Source of the DNA: CAYZJD01 sp964478455
Lineage (GTDB): Bacteria > Acidobacteriota > Terriglobia > Bryobacterales > Bryobacteraceae
Direction: 5' to 3'
DNA: 13,882 nucleotides
Assembly (NCBI GenBank): GCA_964478455.1
Contig: CAYZJD010000086.1
Span: forward strand, 1-13,882
Both the position numbers and the translations under genes were made by a program. The notes under the pieces are model-generated. The model worked only from the letters and a program-made list of their open reading frames with translations, made no database searches and was not told the DNA's origin. Positions 7,038 to 13,731 of this stretch are shown in pieces; positions within the stretch are counted from its first letter, which is position 1, and each line of letters starts with the position of its first letter.

Positions 7038-7259
7038 ATGGAATCCCACAGCCGCAGCATCGCCAAGGCAGTCAGCTACCGGGTCTTCGGCTCCATGACC
7101 ACGGCTCTGGTTTTCTTCGTCTTCAGCCGCGACGCGACCCTGTCTCTGGGCGCCGGCGGCCTGGACATCGTGGTCAAAACGGGTCTCTACTTCCTTCACG
7201 AGCGGTTGTGGAACCACATCACCTACGGCCGCGTGAAACCGCCTGAGTACGAGATCTGA
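7038..7259 (+). CDS. DUF2061 family small membrane protein
   Basis: This 73-residue protein carries the DUF2061 pattern: an N-terminal SRSIAKAVSYRVFGSMTT (5-22), a hydrophobic stretch ALVFFVFS (23-30), a second one around LDIVVKTGLYFLHERLW (42-58), and the conserved K..LY..HER.WN block. Two membrane passes fit its length. The family is widespread in bacteria and has no established function. It is transcribed divergently from the ferredoxin gene with 80 bases between start codons. A possible -10 box TATATT (7017-7022) lies about 15 bases before the ATG, but I see no matching -35. It ends 24 bases before the convergent STAS gene. Confidence 0.85.
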   Translation: MESHSRSIAKAVSYRVFGSMTTALVFFVFSRDATLSLGAGGLDIVVKTGLYFLHERLWNHITYGRVKPPEYEI

Positions 7260-7283
7260 TACGCCGCAGAGCCCCAGTGCGCC

Positions 7284-7628
7284 TCAGCCCAAGGCCGCGC
7301 AGGCGGCCTCCACGTCCGGGAAGAACTTGAATACGGTGTCCAGGCGGGTGACGCGAAAGCCGTCGCGAACCGCGCCGGCCGCGCCAGCCATGTGCATCTT
7401 GCCGCCCGCTTGCATCACCTTGTTGAAGCTCGAAATGAACCGCCCGATGCCTGTCGAGTCGATGTGGCTCACGCCGCTCATCTCGAAGATGAACTTCTTG
7501 TGGCCCTGCGCGAGGGAATCGGCAACGAGCGTCTCGATCCTGGCGCTGTCCGGCCCCAGCATCACCCGGCCCGTGAGTGTGATGAGGATAACCCCCGGCT
7601 TCAGCTCCCGGTGCTCGATTTGCAGCAT
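7284..7628 (-). CDS. STAS-domain protein (anti-sigma factor antagonist-like)
   Basis: The 114-residue protein is a single STAS domain: a beta-strand start (VILITLTGRVMLGPD, 13-27), then KKFIFEMSGVSHIDSTGIGR (44-63), which holds the DST motif, and a C-terminal helix. Ser58 in DSTG is the residue that partner kinases phosphorylate in SpoIIAA/RsbV proteins. In that family the unphosphorylated form binds an anti-sigma kinase and frees a sigma factor; other STAS proteins act in chemoreceptor-like or lipid-transport complexes, so the role is not fixed. No kinase, phosphatase or sigma gene lies beside it, although the upstream neighbour is lost in the gap. ATG 7628 gives the usual domain start. A longer N-terminus cannot be excluded because the sequence turns to N only 14 bases upstream. 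Confidence 0.88.
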   Translation of the reverse strand: MLQIEHRELKPGVILITLTGRVMLGPDSARIETLVADSLAQGHKKFIFEMSGVSHIDSTGIGRFISSFNKVMQAGGKMHMAGAAGAVRDGFRVTRLDTVFKFFPDVEAACAALG

Positions 7629-7642
7629 GTCCCGACTAATCG

Positions 7643-7742
7643 NNNNNNNNNNNNNNNNNNNNNNNNNNNNNNNNNNNNNNNNNNNNNNNNNNNNNNNNNN
7701 NNNNNNNNNNNNNNNNNNNNNNNNNNNNNNNNNNNNNNNNNN
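7643..7742. other. Assembly gap of exactly 100 N
   Basis: Exactly 100 unknown bases lie here, the conventional filler for a scaffold gap of unknown size. Reading frames that run through the N run are meaningless. The order, distance and relative strand of what lies left and right of it rest only on scaffolding. Confidence 0.98.
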
Positions 7743-7745
7743 ACC

Positions 7746-7767
7746 GGGGACAGCCCGCATGTTCCCC
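7746..7767. repeat. Small imperfect palindrome at the contig end (REP-like)
   Basis: GGGGACA (7746-7752) pairs with TGTTCCCC (7760-7767) around a seven-base loop with one bulged base. GGGGACA-type palindromes are common as dispersed repeats in many GC-rich genomes. Its position three bases from the gap suggests that a repeat stopped the assembly. This is inference; no other copy of GGGGACA-type arms is obvious in the window. Confidence 0.35.
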
Positions 7768-7823
7768 CACACTCCACGAATCCTTCGTTTGCCATCTTGC
7801 GGCCAACGGAGTTAGCCTGATGC

Positions 7824-7857
7824 TGCGGCTGCCGTTGACTACTCGTCGGCAGCCGCA
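7824..7857. promoter_or_regulatory. Perfect 11-bp inverted repeat before the Gfo/Idh/MocA gene
   Basis: TGCGGCTGCCG (7824-7834) and CGGCAGCCGCA (7847-7857) are exact reverse complements separated by 12 bases. The second arm ends four bases before the AAGGA ribosome site (7861-7865) of the gene starting at 7878. It may form a stable mRNA hairpin in the leader or serve as a dyad operator. No T-run follows, so it is not an intrinsic terminator. Confidence 0.6.
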
Positions 7858-7877
7858 AGAAAGGACGCTCGACTCAT

Positions 7878-9182
7878 ATGCCCCAAAGCAGACGACGATT
7901 CCTTGCCGGTACTGGGGCCACCGCAATCGTCTACAAGCTGGCCGGCTCACCGCCGCCGTTGAGACCAGCCGCGCCGAGCGATCAGATCGGGCTTGGATTC
8001 ATTGGCGTCGGCATTCGCGGCACCCAGCTTCTGCGCGCCTTTAAGAACATCGCCGGCGTGCGGATCGTCGCCGCCGCAGACCTGTACGACGGCTTCCTTC
8101 AGAACGCGAAAGAGGTCATGCAGGGCTCCATCGCCACAACCAAGGCCTACGAGGAAATCCTGTCCCGTCGCGATGTGGACGCCGTGGTCATCGCCACGCC
8201 GGACCACTGGCACCGCCGCATGGTGCTTGACGCGCTTTCCGCCGGCAAGCACGTGTACATCGAAAAGCCGATGACGTGGAGCATCGCCGAAGGCGCCGAG
8301 ATCATCGCCGCCGTGCGCCGCTCGGGCCGTGTGCTCCAGGTCGGCAGCGGCGCCGGCAGTACCGCGCTCGCGGCCAAGGCCAAAGAACTCCTGAAATCGG
8401 GCGCCATTGGCAAAGTCAACATGGTGCGGATGTCCAACCACCGCAACAACGCCGAGGGCGCGTGGGTCTATCCCATCCCTCCGGATGCCTCGCCCCGCAC
8501 CATTGACTGGGACCGGTTCCACGGCCCGGCGCCGAAGCGCCCCTTCGATCCGAAGATCTTCTTCCGCTGGCGCTGCTGGTGGGAGTACTCGGGCGGCGTT
8601 GCCACCGATCTCTACATCCACCTGCTGACCGCGCTCCATGAGGTCATGGACGTCAAAGGGGCGCTCTCCGCGGTTTCGAGCGGAGGCATCTACCGCTGGA
8701 ACGATGGCCGCGCCGTGCCGGACGTGATGAACACGGTCTACGAATACGCGCCCGGGTGGCTCGCCGACGTTTACGTGAATCTCGGCAACTCGCGCCACCC
8801 GCACGGCACACTCATTATGGGCTCGGAAGGGACACTCGCCTTCCAGGGCTTTTCCCGGCTTGTGCTCTATCCGGAACCCTCCTTTTCCGCCGTCCAGCGC
8901 TACGCCACCGGTTGCTGGCCGGAGGCCTTGCGGAAACAGTACCTGGAATCGGTCGCGGCCGAGGCGCGTCCGGAGCCGCGCACGGAGCAGGAGATCGCCG
9001 TCGAGCGCGGCCCCAGTCACCAGGAGCAGTTCATCCGATCGCTCCGCGACGGCACGCCGCCGATCGAGGACGCGGTGAAAGGCCACTATGCCGCGGGCGC
9101 GGCCCACCTCGCCAACCTCGCCTATCGCAAGGGTCGCCGCATGAACTGGAATTTGGAAACGGGAAAGGTCAAAGCAGGTTGA
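7878..9182 (+). CDS. Gfo/Idh/MocA family oxidoreductase with Tat signal
   Basis: This 434-residue protein begins with a twin-arginine signal (SRRRFLAGTG, residues 4-13), so it is probably exported already folded with its NAD(P) cofactor. The Rossmann domain follows: GLGFIGVGIRG (38-48) binds the dinucleotide and HVYIEKPMT (125-133) carries the EKP motif whose Lys130 is catalytic in the family. AVVIATPDHWHRR (102-114) is the usual strand and His-containing loop. The C-terminal alpha/beta domain includes a WEYSGG stretch (near 235) and ends in IEDAVKGHYAAGAAHLANLAYR, typical of the family. These enzymes oxidise or reduce sugars, inositols or related polyols, or act as glycosidases by a redox route; the substrate here is unknown. 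Tat-exported members are abundant in Acidobacteriota and Planctomycetota. AAGGA lies 12 bases before the ATG, just after a perfect inverted repeat. Confidence 0.92.
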   Translation: MPQSRRRFLAGTGATAIVYKLAGSPPPLRPAAPSDQIGLGFIGVGIRGTQLLRAFKNIAGVRIVAAADLYDGFLQNAKEVMQGSIATTKAYEEILSRRDVDAVVIATPDHWHRRMVLDALSAGKHVYIEKPMTWSIAEGAEIIAAVRRSGRVLQVGSGAGSTALAAKAKELLKSGAIGKVNMVRMSNHRNNAEGAWVYPIPPDASPRTIDWDRFHGPAPKRPFDPKIFFRWRCWWEYSGGVATDLYIHLLTALHEVMDVKGALSAVSSGGIYRWNDGRAVPDVMNTVYEYAPGWLADVYVNLGNSRHPHGTLIMGSEGTLAFQGFSRLVLYPEPSFSAVQRYATGCWPEALRKQYLESVAAEARPEPRTEQEIAVERGPSHQEQFIRSLRDGTPPIEDAVKGHYAAGAAHLANLAYRKGRRMNWNLETGKVKAG

Positions 9183-9194
9183 GTGCCAGAGGCC

Positions 9195-9500
9195 CTAAGG
9201 GCGAGGCGGCCGGCGGACGATGCCGTCCACGATCTGGATCAGGGCGTTCAGCCTCTCGTCGGTCGCCAGCAGAGACGCCTCGGTACGTTGCTGCGCCTCG
9301 GCGATTCGCTGCTGCGCCTCGGCGAGCTGACGCAATGTCTCGCCAAAGCTTTGCTGCACCGTGACCACCGTTGCTACGACGGACCGCAAGCCATCCAGCT
9401 CCGACTGGAACTGGTTCTGCCGAATCTGCAACTCCACCATGCCCGCCGCCAGCCTGGCCTGCTGATCGAGAATGAATTTAATGGTCCCCTCCGGCTCCAT
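9195..9500 (-). CDS. Small coiled-coil protein of unknown function
   Basis: This is a 101-residue protein beginning MEPEGTIKFILDQQARLAAG. Most of it is predicted helix with heptad spacing. A duplicated AEAQQR unit (LAEAQQRIAEAQQRTEA) forms the clearest coiled coil, and the end is a basic PPRP tail. ATG 9500 is preferred to ATG 9536, because the longer form would start only eight bases from the divergent gene at 9545 and adds a dissimilar dozen residues. Neither start has a good ribosome site. Similar short 'TI.FIL..QA' coiled-coil proteins occur, as I recall, in several copies in Acidobacteriota genomes, without a known role. It has no signal peptide or membrane segment. It converges on the oxidoreductase gene with only 12 bases between stops. 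Confidence 0.7.
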   Translation of the reverse strand: MEPEGTIKFILDQQARLAAGMVELQIRQNQFQSELDGLRSVVATVVTVQQSFGETLRQLAEAQQRIAEAQQRTEASLLATDERLNALIQIVDGIVRRPPRP

Positions 9501-9544
9501 ATCGACTTGTCGCTGTTGTACAGCCGGCAGCGCCATCGGGTACC

Positions 9545-9934
9545 ATGTCGCGTATGCGCCTTACTATTACCCTCACACTGCTGCTGTTTGCCGCTCTTGT
9601 GCTGACCGCTGCCAACATCACCGGAAAATGGACCGGGTCGATCGAGGTCAAGATGCCGGACGGCGAGATGGTCAACTTCCCCCTGCATTTCGAACCGGCC
9701 CAGAATGGCGACGAAGTGACTGGTACGATCGGTCGCGAGCCCGAGGAGAAGCTCCCGATTCAGAACGGAAAGATGGAAGGTTCCAAACTCACCTTCGAAG
9801 TGACCCCTCCGGAAGGCGGCTACCCCGTCAAGTTCGAATTGACGGTGGACGGGGCAAAGATGGAGGGAACATTCAAGGGTGACACTGACAGCGGACCAGT
9901 CAGCGGCACGGCCACGTTGACCAAGGCCGAGTAG
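9545..9934 (+). CDS. Small secreted beta-rich protein of unknown function
   Basis: This is a 129-residue protein with a Sec signal peptide (MSRMRLTITLTLLLFAALVL, then TAAN). The mature part starts NITGKWTGSIEV and alternates strands and Gly/Asp turns (DEVTGTIGRE, GSKLTFEV, MEGTFKGD, VSGTATLTKAE), which looks like a small beta-barrel or lipocalin-like fold of the kind often found after 'ixGkWtg' starts. No cysteine or catalytic residue stands out. It may start at ATG 9545 or at the second ATG, 9554; the signal is intact either way. It is transcribed divergently from the coiled-coil gene with 44 bases between starts, too little for two well-separated promoters. The stop is followed within ten bases by a strongly structured stretch. 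Function unknown. Confidence 0.78.
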   Translation: MSRMRLTITLTLLLFAALVLTAANITGKWTGSIEVKMPDGEMVNFPLHFEPAQNGDEVTGTIGREPEEKLPIQNGKMEGSKLTFEVTPPEGGYPVKFELTVDGAKMEGTFKGDTDSGPVSGTATLTKAE

Positions 9935-9941
9935 GGAGCGT

Positions 9942-10024
9942 GTGGAGCGCGCAGTCTTGCGCGCCACGCCGGCCAGTCCTGCCCGCGGGACCGGCGGTAC
10001 TGTGGGCCTCGCGGCCCGCTCCAC
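9942..10024. other. Cloverleaf-like nested palindrome between convergent genes
   Basis: GTGGAGCG (9942-9949) pairs perfectly with CGCTCCAC (10017-10024). Inside this 8-bp stem lie three smaller hairpins: CGC/GCG around AGTCTT (9950-9961; or alternatively GCGCGC/GCGCGC at 9947-9964), GCCG..GTCC/GGAC..CGGC (9968-9995), and GGCC/GGCC around TCGC (10005-10016). It starts seven bases after the secreted-protein stop and lies between it and the convergent mqnE stop. It may help end transcription from both sides or be a mobile palindromic repeat. GC-rich DNA makes chance pairing easier. Confidence 0.45.
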
Positions 10025-10099
10025 CGACGACGCTCTGTACCCCGAAGCGTACCGACTCCAGGGACAGGCACCTGCGTCTTGGCCGGCGCGACGTGGCTT

Positions 10100-11224
10100 C
10101 TACACCAGGACGGTGACAGTGGTCTCGGTCCGGACCACCGGCCGGTACAGTGTATCGCGCTCCACTGGCTCCCGACCCGCCTCGCGAATCAGCCGTAGCA
10201 GTTCGTTTCGCCGCAGCGATTGGCTCGTGGTCGCCCCGGCATCGTGGTAGATCTTCTCCTCGACCACCGTCCCGTCGATGTCGTCTGCGCCGAACCTCTG
10301 CGCGATCTGGGCGATCCGCGGCGTCATCATGATCCAGTAGGCCTTGATGTGCGGGATGTTGTCGAGCAACAGCCGGGCGATGGCGACATTCTTGATGTCG
10401 TCAAAACCGGTGGTCTTCGGGAGGTGCCGCAGCGGCGTGTTCTCCGGATGAAACGCCAGCGGGATGAACGCGACGAAGCCGCGGGTCTCATCCTGCAACT
10501 CGCGCAGCTTCAGCAGGTGATCGACGCGGTCCTCCTCGGTCTCGATATGCCCGTAAAGCATGGTGCAGTTCGACTTCAGACCGAGGCGGTGCGCCTGCCG
10601 GGCGACTTCCAGCCATTGCGCGCCGTCGATCTTGTGATCGCAAATGATGCGCCGGACCCGCTCGGAAAAGATCTCGGCGCCGCCGCCGGGCAGCGATTCC
10701 GCGCCTGCCTCTTTCAACCGCTCGAGCGTTTCCCGGATCGAGATCCTGGTGCGTTGGGCCAGGTAGGCCACCTCCACCATGGTGAATGCCTTCAAATGCA
10801 CCTGCGGGAACCGCTCCTTGAGCCCGCGGAGCATCTGGCAGTACCAGTCCAGCGTCAACTCCGGGTGCAGCCCGCCGACAATGTGAAACTCGGTCACTCG
10901 TTCGCTCCAGCCGTGTCCCGCGGTTTCCCATACTTGCTCGAGCGACATCGTGTAGGCGCGAGGGTCCTTCGCCTTCTTGCCGAACGCGCAAAGGCGGCAG
11001 CTCGCGACGCAAACATCGGTGGGGTTGATGTGACGGTTGACGTTGAAGTAGGTGACGTTCCCGTGAAGCCGCTCGCGGACAAGGTTGGCCATCCAGCCCA
11101 GCCCCAGGATGTCCGGGCTGCGGTAGAGCGTGACCCCGTCTTCAAAGCTCAGCCGCGTTCCGGCCTGCACCTTGTCGCAAACCGGCCGCAGCCGCGGATC
11201 GTCAAAGACAGGTTCCATGCTCAT
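10100..11224 (-). CDS. mqnE: Aminofutalosine synthase, radical SAM enzyme (MqnE)
   Basis: This 374-residue enzyme has the radical SAM cluster motif C-x3-C-x2-C (Cys72, Cys76, Cys79 in DVCVASCRLCAFG) just after NRHINPTD, the signature context of MqnE. VTEFHIVGGLHPE and SLPGGGAEIFSERVR also match this enzyme more closely than its relative MqnC. In the futalosine pathway MqnE joins 3-[(1-carboxyvinyl)oxy]benzoate with SAM-derived adenosyl and rearranges it to 6-amino-6-deoxyfutalosine, an early step to menaquinone in the cytoplasm. ATG 11224 overlaps the prenyltransferase stop as ATGA; a second ATG two codons later (11218) is possible. The frame stays open far upstream across the prenyltransferase gene, but that extension is unlike any MqnE. 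Other mqn genes are not in the window. Confidence 0.93.
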   Translation of the reverse strand: MSMEPVFDDPRLRPVCDKVQAGTRLSFEDGVTLYRSPDILGLGWMANLVRERLHGNVTYFNVNRHINPTDVCVASCRLCAFGKKAKDPRAYTMSLEQVWETAGHGWSERVTEFHIVGGLHPELTLDWYCQMLRGLKERFPQVHLKAFTMVEVAYLAQRTRISIRETLERLKEAGAESLPGGGAEIFSERVRRIICDHKIDGAQWLEVARQAHRLGLKSNCTMLYGHIETEEDRVDHLLKLRELQDETRGFVAFIPLAFHPENTPLRHLPKTTGFDDIKNVAIARLLLDNIPHIKAYWIMMTPRIAQIAQRFGADDIDGTVVEEKIYHDAGATTSQSLRRNELLRLIREAGREPVERDTLYRPVVRTETTVTVLV

Positions 11225-12114
11225 ATCGCCCGGCGCAGGAGAAGAATGTCGGCCGCCCAGAACAGAAAGAATAGCACGCTCACGCAGCCGTTCACGGTGA
11301 AGAAGGCCGCGTTGACGCGGGACAAGTCCCCGGCCCTCACCAGGCTCTGCTCCCAGGCGAGCAGCAACGCCACCGCCGCCAGGCCCGCCAGGCTCAACGC
11401 GCCGAGATCGAAGCTCGCCATCAAGGCGACGAGACAAACGACCATCAGCGCATGGAACAGTCGCGACATCCAGAGCGCGCCCGCGATGCCGAAGCGGCGT
11501 GGGATGCTGAAAAGTCCCTCGGAGCGGTCGAAGTCGTAATCCTGACAAGCGTAGATGACGTCGAAGCCCGCGGTCCACAACATGACTGCGGTGGTGAGCC
11601 ACAGGATGCGCGGGTCGAACGAACCGCGAACGGCGATCCACGCCGCCGCCGGCGCGACGCCGAGCGCGAAGCCCAGCACGAGATGCGACAAGGACGTGAA
11701 CCGCTTGGTAAAGGAGTAGAAAAAGACGATCGCCAGCGCCACCGGGGCGAGCACAAAGCACAGATCATTCAGCATGTGTGCGGCTAGCAGAAAGGCGGCC
11801 GAGGCGGCCGCCGTGAAGCCCCACGCGAATCCTTTGGAGAGGATGCCGGTGGGGATGTGGCGTGACCGCGTGCGAGGATTGCGGGCGTCGATCCCGGCAT
11901 CCAGGATGCGGTTGAAGGCCATGGCGGCCGAGCGCGCGCCAACCATGGCGACAATGATCCAGAAGATCTTCCAGCCCAGCGACGGAGTCGCGAAGCAGTC
12001 CTCGCGAACGGCCAGCAGCACCCCGGTGAGCGCGAACGGCAGCGCGAACACGGAGTGCTCGAACTTAATCATGTCGAGCGTGAGTCGAAGACGCTTCCAG
12101 AAACCGCGGGCCAT
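11221..12114 (-). CDS. ubiA: UbiA-family prenyltransferase, likely for menaquinone (MqnP-like)
   Basis: This is a 297-residue integral membrane protein with about eight to nine hydrophobic segments. Both Asp-rich motifs of UbiA enzymes are present: NRILDAGIDARNPRTRSR (68-85) and YACQDYDFDR (188-197); they bind the Mg-diphosphate of the polyprenyl donor. The family attaches a polyprenyl chain to an aromatic acid. It overlaps mqnE by four bases, so the acceptor is most likely the 1,4-dihydroxy-6-naphthoate made by the futalosine route rather than 4-hydroxybenzoate. That step is the job of the UbiA-like protein often called MqnP; this assignment rests on context. ATG 12114 gives a full first domain. 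There is no clear ribosome site; a TAGAAT box lies about 20 bases before it without a good -35. dinB ends 97 bases upstream. Confidence 0.9.
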   Translation of the reverse strand: MARGFWKRLRLTLDMIKFEHSVFALPFALTGVLLAVREDCFATPSLGWKIFWIIVAMVGARSAAMAFNRILDAGIDARNPRTRSRHIPTGILSKGFAWGFTAAASAAFLLAAHMLNDLCFVLAPVALAIVFFYSFTKRFTSLSHLVLGFALGVAPAAAWIAVRGSFDPRILWLTTAVMLWTAGFDVIYACQDYDFDRSEGLFSIPRRFGIAGALWMSRLFHALMVVCLVALMASFDLGALSLAGLAAVALLLAWEQSLVRAGDLSRVNAAFFTVNGCVSVLFFLFWAADILLLRRAI

Positions 12115-12179
12115 TTTTACAGAGCGTGTGTGTAACTACCCATTCTATCCGGCAAGGCCGCTTACTGCGCCAATGCAAA

Positions 12180-12214
12180 AGCTGATAGCTGACCGCCGAT
12201 CGCTGAAAGCTCTA
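12180..12214. repeat. Degenerate 7-bp tandem repeat
   Basis: Five consecutive heptamers read AGCTGAT, AGCTGAC, CGCCGAT, CGCTGAA, AGCTCTA, so most differ from AGCTGAT at only one to three positions. The last one covers the dinB stop codon. Tandem AGCTGAT-type heptamers occur between genes in various bacteria, with no agreed role. Confidence 0.4.
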
Positions 12215-13519
12215 TTGCTTCGCCCGGTCCTTGCGGCGGCCCGGCAGGCCCACCGGATTCTCGTGGACACGCTCGCGGAAGCCGCCCTGAAGGCCGGTAG
12301 CGAGCGAGATAGCGTCCTCGCCGTACCTGTCGCGGAGGCGGTCGGCGGCTGAGAGCGCGCGGCGCCAGCGATCATCCTGGCCGGCGTCGAGCAGGCTGGC
12401 CTGGCCGCCCTCGCGCGCCAGCGAGGAGGCCTGCACGCCAAGCAGCCGGATCGCGCGGCCGAGTCTCCAGTTCTTGCGGAATAGCTCGCGTGACTCGCGG
12501 ATCAGGTCCGTGTCGAGCTGGGTCGAGTGGGCAAGGGTGCGCGCGCGTGTAATGGTCGAGAAGTCCTTGTAGCGCAGTTTGAGCTGCACCGTCCGCGCGT
12601 GAAGACCGTGCTCGCGCAGCCGCCGGCCGACCATCTCCGCCAGGCGCGCCAGCGTGGACTCGAGCACCTGCGCGTCGGAGGTGTCCTGATCAAAGGTGTG
12701 CTCGTGGCTGATTGACTTCGGGTCTTCTTCTTCGCCGATCTCGCTGTCGAACCACCCGCCGGCGTCCGCGCCCCGCGCCTTGCCGGCGAGCGCGAGCCCC
12801 CATTTGCCGAACCTCTCCTCGAGGAACGATTCCTCTAGCTTCGCCAGGTCGCCGACTTTGCCGATGCCGCACGCGTGCAGGCGCTTCTCGGTCACCTTGC
12901 CGACGCCGGGAATCTTGCGCACGTCGAGCGGCGCGAGAAACCGCGCCTCACAACCCGGCAGCACCCACAGGATGCCGTTCGGCTTGGCTTGGTCCGAAGC
13001 CACCTTGGCGATGAGGCGCGACGTGCCGATGCCGATGGAACAGTTCAGTTGCGTCTCTTGCTTGACGCGCTCGTGCAGCGAGTGGGCCGCGGCCAATGCC
13101 GGGCCGTGCAGGCGCTCCGTGCCGGTCATTTCGAGATAGGCTTCGTCCACCGAGGCCATCTCCACCCGCGGCGAAAAGCTCTCGAGCACATGGAAAACCT
13201 TGTGCGAGTACTCGCGATACAGATGCGGGTGGCCGTCGAGGAAGATCGCCTGCGGGCAGAGCTTGGCCGCGGTGCGGAGCGGCATCGCCGAGTGGACGCC
13301 GAACTTGCGCACCGCATACGAAGCGGCCGAAACCACGCCGCGCTGATCCGGCCCGCCGCCTACTACCACCGGCTTCCCTTTGAGCGATGGATCGAGCAGC
13401 TCTTCCACGGAGACGAAAAACGCGTCCATGTCCACGTGGAAGATGAGCGTGGGGCGGGCGCTTTCGCCTGCCGGCGCAAGTTTCTGACGTCCCTGGCCTG
13501 CGCGTGCGTCTTCCGTCAT
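12212..13519 (-). CDS. dinB: DNA polymerase IV (Y-family translesion polymerase)
   Basis: This is a 435-residue error-prone polymerase that copies damaged DNA. The palm carries the metal-binding acids: Asp30 in HVDMDAFF (28-35) and Asp125-Glu126 in SVDEAYLEM (123-131); Phe35 is the expected steric gate against ribonucleotides. SAASYAVRKFGVHSAMPLRTA (64-84) is the fingers segment, IPGVGKVTEKRL a helix-hairpin-helix thumb motif, and the C-terminal part is the little finger. QASLLD (373-378) resembles a weak sliding-clamp motif (usually QLsLF). The N-terminus is about 20 residues longer than in E. coli DinB. ATG 13519 overlaps the PrmC stop (ATGA), implying co-translation with prmC. No LexA-like operator can be judged because the upstream promoter lies outside or is disrupted by the hybrid frame. 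Confidence 0.95.
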   Translation of the reverse strand: MTEDARAGQGRQKLAPAGESARPTLIFHVDMDAFFVSVEELLDPSLKGKPVVVGGGPDQRGVVSAASYAVRKFGVHSAMPLRTAAKLCPQAIFLDGHPHLYREYSHKVFHVLESFSPRVEMASVDEAYLEMTGTERLHGPALAAAHSLHERVKQETQLNCSIGIGTSRLIAKVASDQAKPNGILWVLPGCEARFLAPLDVRKIPGVGKVTEKRLHACGIGKVGDLAKLEESFLEERFGKWGLALAGKARGADAGGWFDSEIGEEEDPKSISHEHTFDQDTSDAQVLESTLARLAEMVGRRLREHGLHARTVQLKLRYKDFSTITRARTLAHSTQLDTDLIRESRELFRKNWRLGRAIRLLGVQASSLAREGGQASLLDAGQDDRWRRALSAADRLRDRYGEDAISLATGLQGGFRERVHENPVGLPGRRKDRAKQ

Positions 13520-13731
13520 CCTCTTAGCCTCGCTCGCAGCACTCGCGGTATTCCGGTGAGGTCCGGGACCACCTCAATCGCCGTCCACCGCGGACCGAGC
13601 AGCGCCAGCACCGGGTCGCGAGACTTGAAGCCGAGTTCAACAACCAGCCAGCCGCCGGGGCGAAGCACGCGGGCGGCGTCGGCGATCAAACGTTCGTAAA
13701 CCTCCAGGCCCGTCTCGCCGGCGAAGACGGC
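13516..13731 (-). CDS. prmC: C-terminal fragment of PrmC (HemK) release-factor glutamine methyltransferase, in a hybrid frame
   Basis: The last roughly 70 residues, from FAGETGLEVYERLIADAA through LRPGGWLVVELGF and DLTGIPRVLRARLRG, match the end of PrmC, which methylates the glutamine of the GGQ motif in RF1 and RF2. In PrmC this part follows a PRVAxFAG stretch. The catalytic half is absent: no GxGSG SAM-binding motif and no NPPY motif, because upstream of about 13740 the frame becomes ribosomal protein L1. As it stands the product could not methylate. The stop overlaps the dinB start (ATGA), so this end is in its natural place and the break is on the upstream side. Confidence 0.8.
   Translation of the reverse strand, partial: AVFAGETGLEVYERLIADAARVLRPGGWLVVELGFKSRDPVLALLGPRWTAIEVVPDLTGIPRVLRARLRG

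Noticed and set aside
7258..7284. Terminator between the DUF2061 and STAS genes
   Set aside because: No inverted repeat or T-run could be found in the short gap.
7284..7950. Frames that read through the N run
   Set aside because: Unknown bases cannot be translated; only the STAS portion up to 7628 is supported.
7947..9107. Long minus-strand frame opposite the Gfo/Idh/MocA gene
   Set aside because: It is a shadow of a strongly conserved plus-strand gene with no recognisable protein motif.
9501..9536. Longer N-terminus for the coiled-coil protein
   Set aside because: It would leave only eight bases to the divergent gene, and the MEPEGTIKFIL start fits the rest of the protein better.
9942..10250. 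102-codon plus-strand frame after the secreted-protein gene
   Set aside because: It covers the palindromic region and the antisense of the mqnE end; it has no ribosome site or recognisable domain.
10220..11539. 439-codon plus-strand frame opposite mqnE and ubiA
   Set aside because: It has the composition of an antisense shadow and contradicts two clearly identified genes.
11225..11761. Upstream extension of mqnE to 553 residues
   Set aside because: It overlaps the ubiA frame throughout, looks like low-complexity Arg/Gly-rich shadow sequence, and MqnE proteins start near the chosen ATG.
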